Shown here: positions 61,852-64,000 of the stretch, in pieces
Layout of the letters: every line of letters begins with the position of its first letter
How positions within the stretch are numbered: the first letter of the stretch is position 1
Assembly: GCA_944324405.1 (NCBI GenBank)
Contig: CALUWF010000001.1
Coordinates: 186,001-250,000 of the forward strand
DNA: 64,000 nt
Source: Candidatus Gastranaerophilales bacterium
Lineage (GTDB): Bacteria; Cyanobacteriota; Vampirovibrionia; Gastranaerophilales; Gastranaerophilaceae
Direction of reading: 5' to 3'
The notes under the pieces: model-generated
Told to the model about the DNA's origin: nothing
Seen by the model: only the letters and a program-made list of their open reading frames with translations
Database searches by the model: none
Position numbers and translations under genes: made by a program

Positions 61852-63121
61852 GAAATTTTTTATAAAAACTCTCGGCTGCAAGACAAACGCCATAGAGGAG
61901 CAGATAATAATTGAGCAAATGGAAAAAAACGGCTGGCAAAAAGCGCAAAGCTGCCCAGAGGCTGATATTTTTATACTCAATTCGTGTTCGGTTACATCGC
62001 ACAGCGACTCGCAGAGCGCATATCTGCTGAATAAAGCAAAGAGGGAAAATCCGCGGATTATAAATATATTAACGGGCTGCTGCGCACAGACCATTGATTT
62101 ACACAAAAATTTTAATACGGATAATATTGATTTAATTTTAGGGAATAACGAAAAACTTGATATATATAATTATATAGATAAATATTTTAAAGAACACACT
62201 AAAAAGTGTGTCGGGGATATTTTTAAAGTAGATGAATTTAACTGTAAAATCGTTGAAAACCCTCATCAGACGCGGGTAAGCATTAAAATACAGGAGGGCT
62301 GCAACAACAGATGTTCATACTGTATTATTCCTTATGCCAGAGGAAATTCGCGCTCAAACAGTGTGGGGAATATTTTAAGTCAGATTAAGCGCCTTGTTGA
62401 ATTCGGCACAAAAGAAATCGTATTAACGGGTATTCACATCGGGCAGTGGGGAAGCGAGAATAATTCAGGGCTTATTGATTTGCTTTGCGAGATAGAAAAA
62501 ACGGAAATTGCGCGCTACCGCTTGGGTTCATTGTATATAAACGAGCTTGACGATAATATGATTGATTTTTTAAAAAAATCAAAAAAATTCTGTGCGCATT
62601 TTCACCTTTCGCTACAGTCGCTCTGCGATAAGACTTTAAAAAATATGAACAGGAACTACTGTGCAAATGAGGCTGTTTTACTTGTGAATAAATTATATAA
62701 GACTTTTGACGAGCCGTTTTTAGGGTGCGATATTATAGCGGGATTTCCCGATGAGAGCGAGGAAGATTTTAAAATTACATATGACAATCTTAATTTGCTG
62801 CCAATAAGCTATATTCACGCCTTCCCCTACTCGGCACGCGAAGGCACGGCCGCATTTAATATGAAAAATCAAATACAAGATGCCGTTAAGACCGGGCGGG
62901 TTAAGATGTTGAATGAACTTTGTACAAAGAAGCATAAAGAATTTTTAAAACGCAACAAAAACAGGGTTGAAGAACTGCTGTATGAAAAAAAATCCCCAAA
63001 AACAGGGGCTTACAGTGCAATCACAAGAAATTACATTAAAGTGTATATAAAAGATAAAAGAGATGATTTGAGAAATACTTTAAAAGTGGTTAATTTGGGC
63101 GAATTTGAAGAGTTATATTAA
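61844..63121 (+). CDS. mtaB: tRNA t6A37 methylthiotransferase MtaB
   Basis: 425 residues. Radical SAM methylthiotransferase making ms2t6A37. N-terminal cluster Cys in KTLGCKTNAIE, LNSCSVTS and TGCCAQT; radical triad CNNRCSYC followed by IIPYARGNSRSN (MtaB-type). Ends in a short TRAM-like part (YIKVYIKDKRDDLR). Coupled to rlmD by an 8-nt overlap. Confidence 0.93.
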   Translation: MNRKFFIKTLGCKTNAIEEQIIIEQMEKNGWQKAQSCPEADIFILNSCSVTSHSDSQSAYLLNKAKRENPRIINILTGCCAQTIDLHKNFNTDNIDLILGNNEKLDIYNYIDKYFKEHTKKCVGDIFKVDEFNCKIVENPHQTRVSIKIQEGCNNRCSYCIIPYARGNSRSNSVGNILSQIKRLVEFGTKEIVLTGIHIGQWGSENNSGLIDLLCEIEKTEIARYRLGSLYINELDDNMIDFLKKSKKFCAHFHLSLQSLCDKTLKNMNRNYCANEAVLLVNKLYKTFDEPFLGCDIIAGFPDESEEDFKITYDNLNLLPISYIHAFPYSAREGTAAFNMKNQIQDAVKTGRVKMLNELCTKKHKEFLKRNKNRVEELLYEKKSPKTGAYSAITRNYIKVYIKDKRDDLRNTLKVVNLGEFEELY

Positions 63122-63227
63122 GAAATATTAACAAAAGTATATATTTTTTATTGAAAAAAGCAATATTTTCAATGCAGTTTTTTTTATTAATGTAAGAGGA
63201 ATTATTTTTTTAAAGGAATGAGAGAAA

Positions 63228-63431
63228 ATGTTGACACAGGCTCAAATTAACGAAAACATTGAAAACTTTTTCATAGTAAATTCGGCACTAAGCGAGTACA
63301 AAGAAACAAAGGCCGCAATAACGGATGCTATTAAGCCGCCAAAGAAAAAAGTTTATCGCAGCATGGAAAAACTTCTTAAAGAATGCTATTTTATAGGCTC
63401 ACTAAAATACGGAAATAACTTTATAGCTTAG
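63228..63431 (+). CDS. Small hypothetical protein
   Basis: 67 residues: MLTQAQINENIENFFIVNSA start, a basic centre (IKPPKKKVYRSMEKLLKEC). AAGGAATGAGAG lies ahead of the ATG. Helical, no signal. Its last 4 nt overlap the convergent zinc-ribbon gene. Function unknown. Confidence 0.6.
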   Translation: MLTQAQINENIENFFIVNSALSEYKETKAAITDAIKPPKKKVYRSMEKLLKECYFIGSLKYGNNFIA

Positions 63432-63901
63432 AGGTCATAGTTTTGAATAAAGCCGCAGCGGCTTTTTGACCCTTGCGAAAAAGTCCTTCTGACTCTTTTT
63501 TCGCCGATTTCTTTTTGCTGCTGTTCTTCTTTCAAAGCGTTAATTTTTGCCAAATCGCCCTTCGGGCTGAATTTATTTAAACATTTCGTACATACAAAAC
63601 TCGATTTTTGGTCGTCTTCAATTTCAATACCGCAAAAACGACATTTTATAATGAGTTTGGGCATAACGGAGAATAATCTGCCTTTTTCAATTAAATCTTC
63701 AAGTTCATTTCGATTTATGCCAAGCTCTGAAACAATTTCTTCAAGGGTTGTCTTGGGATTGGGATTTTTATTTATAAATGATTTAATTTTTTCCACAACT
63801 TCAAGCTCTGCTTTAAAACAATTATCGCAGATATCCCTTGAGCCCTTGATAAATAAGGAGCCGCACTTTTTACAATTAATTAAACCGCCCTGTTGATTCA
63901 T
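63428..63901 (-). CDS. YvyF-like zinc-ribbon flagellar-operon-type protein
   Basis: 157 residues. Two Cys4-type ribbons: INCKKCGSLF…ICDNC and CRFCGIEIE…FVCTKC. A helical part between them (EIVSELGINRNELEDLIEKGRLFS) resembles the TIGR03826/YvyF family found in flagellar operons. Proposed link to flagellar regulation is inference. Confidence 0.7.
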   Translation of the reverse strand: MNQQGGLINCKKCGSLFIKGSRDICDNCFKAELEVVEKIKSFINKNPNPKTTLEEIVSELGINRNELEDLIEKGRLFSVMPKLIIKCRFCGIEIEDDQKSSFVCTKCLNKFSPKGDLAKINALKEEQQQKEIGEKRVRRTFSQGSKSRCGFIQNYDL

Positions 63902-64000
63902 AATAATATACTAACACACAATAAAAATAAATTAATACTTGTATTAATTGAATTTTAATTATAAAATAAAGTAGTATAAGCCAGATTTATTTTTTAATTA

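Noticed and set aside
63152-63189. Hairpin ATTGAAAA…TTTTCAAT after mtaB as a terminator
   Set aside because: Stem is AT-only and weak; the T8 run is offset by several bases, so I did not list it as a feature.

Overview
The window is a low-GC bacterial chromosome segment. It carries flagellar export genes, two flagellins with a CsrA/FliW pair, an S-layer-homology (SLH) protein, the [FeFe]-hydrogenase maturase HydG, and two very large glycine-rich proteins with prepilin N-termini (FTLAELLTA...PVITKRM). This mix suggests an anaerobic, motile, gut-type member of the non-photosynthetic cyanobacterial sister group (Gastranaerophilales / Vampirovibrionia, formerly Melainabacteria). The assignment is inference from gene content; no rRNA or tRNA gene was found to test it.

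Layout. 1-2.5 kb (minus): pyrimidine-nucleoside phosphorylase (cut by the window edge), rlmH, a DAACS symporter. 2.7-6.8 kb (plus): two TPR proteins and a diguanylate cyclase. 6.8-10 kb: an S24-type repressor divergent from giant prepilin-like protein 1, with a strong promoter and inverted repeats between them. 10-12.4 kb (minus): a fusA fragment, two small proteins, ispF, a HAD phosphatase. 12.5-16.1 kb (plus): glutamate synthase small subunit, fusA. 16.2-19.7 kb (minus): a frameshifted lipoprotein, hydG, a small exported protein, enolase. 19.9-22.9 kb: a small helical protein, the SLH protein, a C_GCAxxG_C_C protein, an HTH regulator. 23.3-25.5 kb (plus): TPR-fliW-csrA-TPR. 25.6-27.5 kb (minus): two flagellins. 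27.8-34.9 kb (mostly minus): cca, accC, accB, efp, a HEAT-like protein, a DUF212 protein, a prenyl synthase, rsgA. 34.97-46.3 kb (plus): one near-continuous run accD-accA-fliP-fliQ-fliR-flhB-flhA-PilZ-membrane protein-histidine kinase-HD-GYP regulator-P-loop NTPase. 46.3-56.1 kb (mostly minus): a compact phage-structural cluster. 56.1-59.8 kb: repeats, giant prepilin-like protein 2 and its divergent HTH regulator. 59.8-64 kb: small proteins, rlmD, mtaB and a YvyF-like zinc protein.

How it fits together. Motility is the main theme: export-gate genes, flagellins, PilZ and c-di-GMP synthesis/hydrolysis proteins, and a CsrA-FliW switch whose likely targets are visible as ACAAGGAAGT motifs in both flagellin leaders. 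Surface display is the second theme: the SLH protein and the two prepilin-like giants, in which a Cys-rich, possibly lectin-fold domain is inserted inside glycine-rich modules. Each giant faces its own divergent HTH regulator, and both loci keep a related terminator, so the regulator-gene-terminator unit looks duplicated.

The most unusual region is 46.3-56.1 kb. It holds an intact podovirus-type morphogenesis set (small and large terminase, portal, scaffold-like protein, coat protein, tail adaptor, tail nozzle, amidase) with a LuxR-type HTH gene at its head. It has no integrase, replication, polymerase or tail-fibre gene. A gene-transfer-agent-like or domesticated element is a reasonable hypothesis. 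The cluster also contains a probable short antisense RNA and several terminators facing against the late genes.
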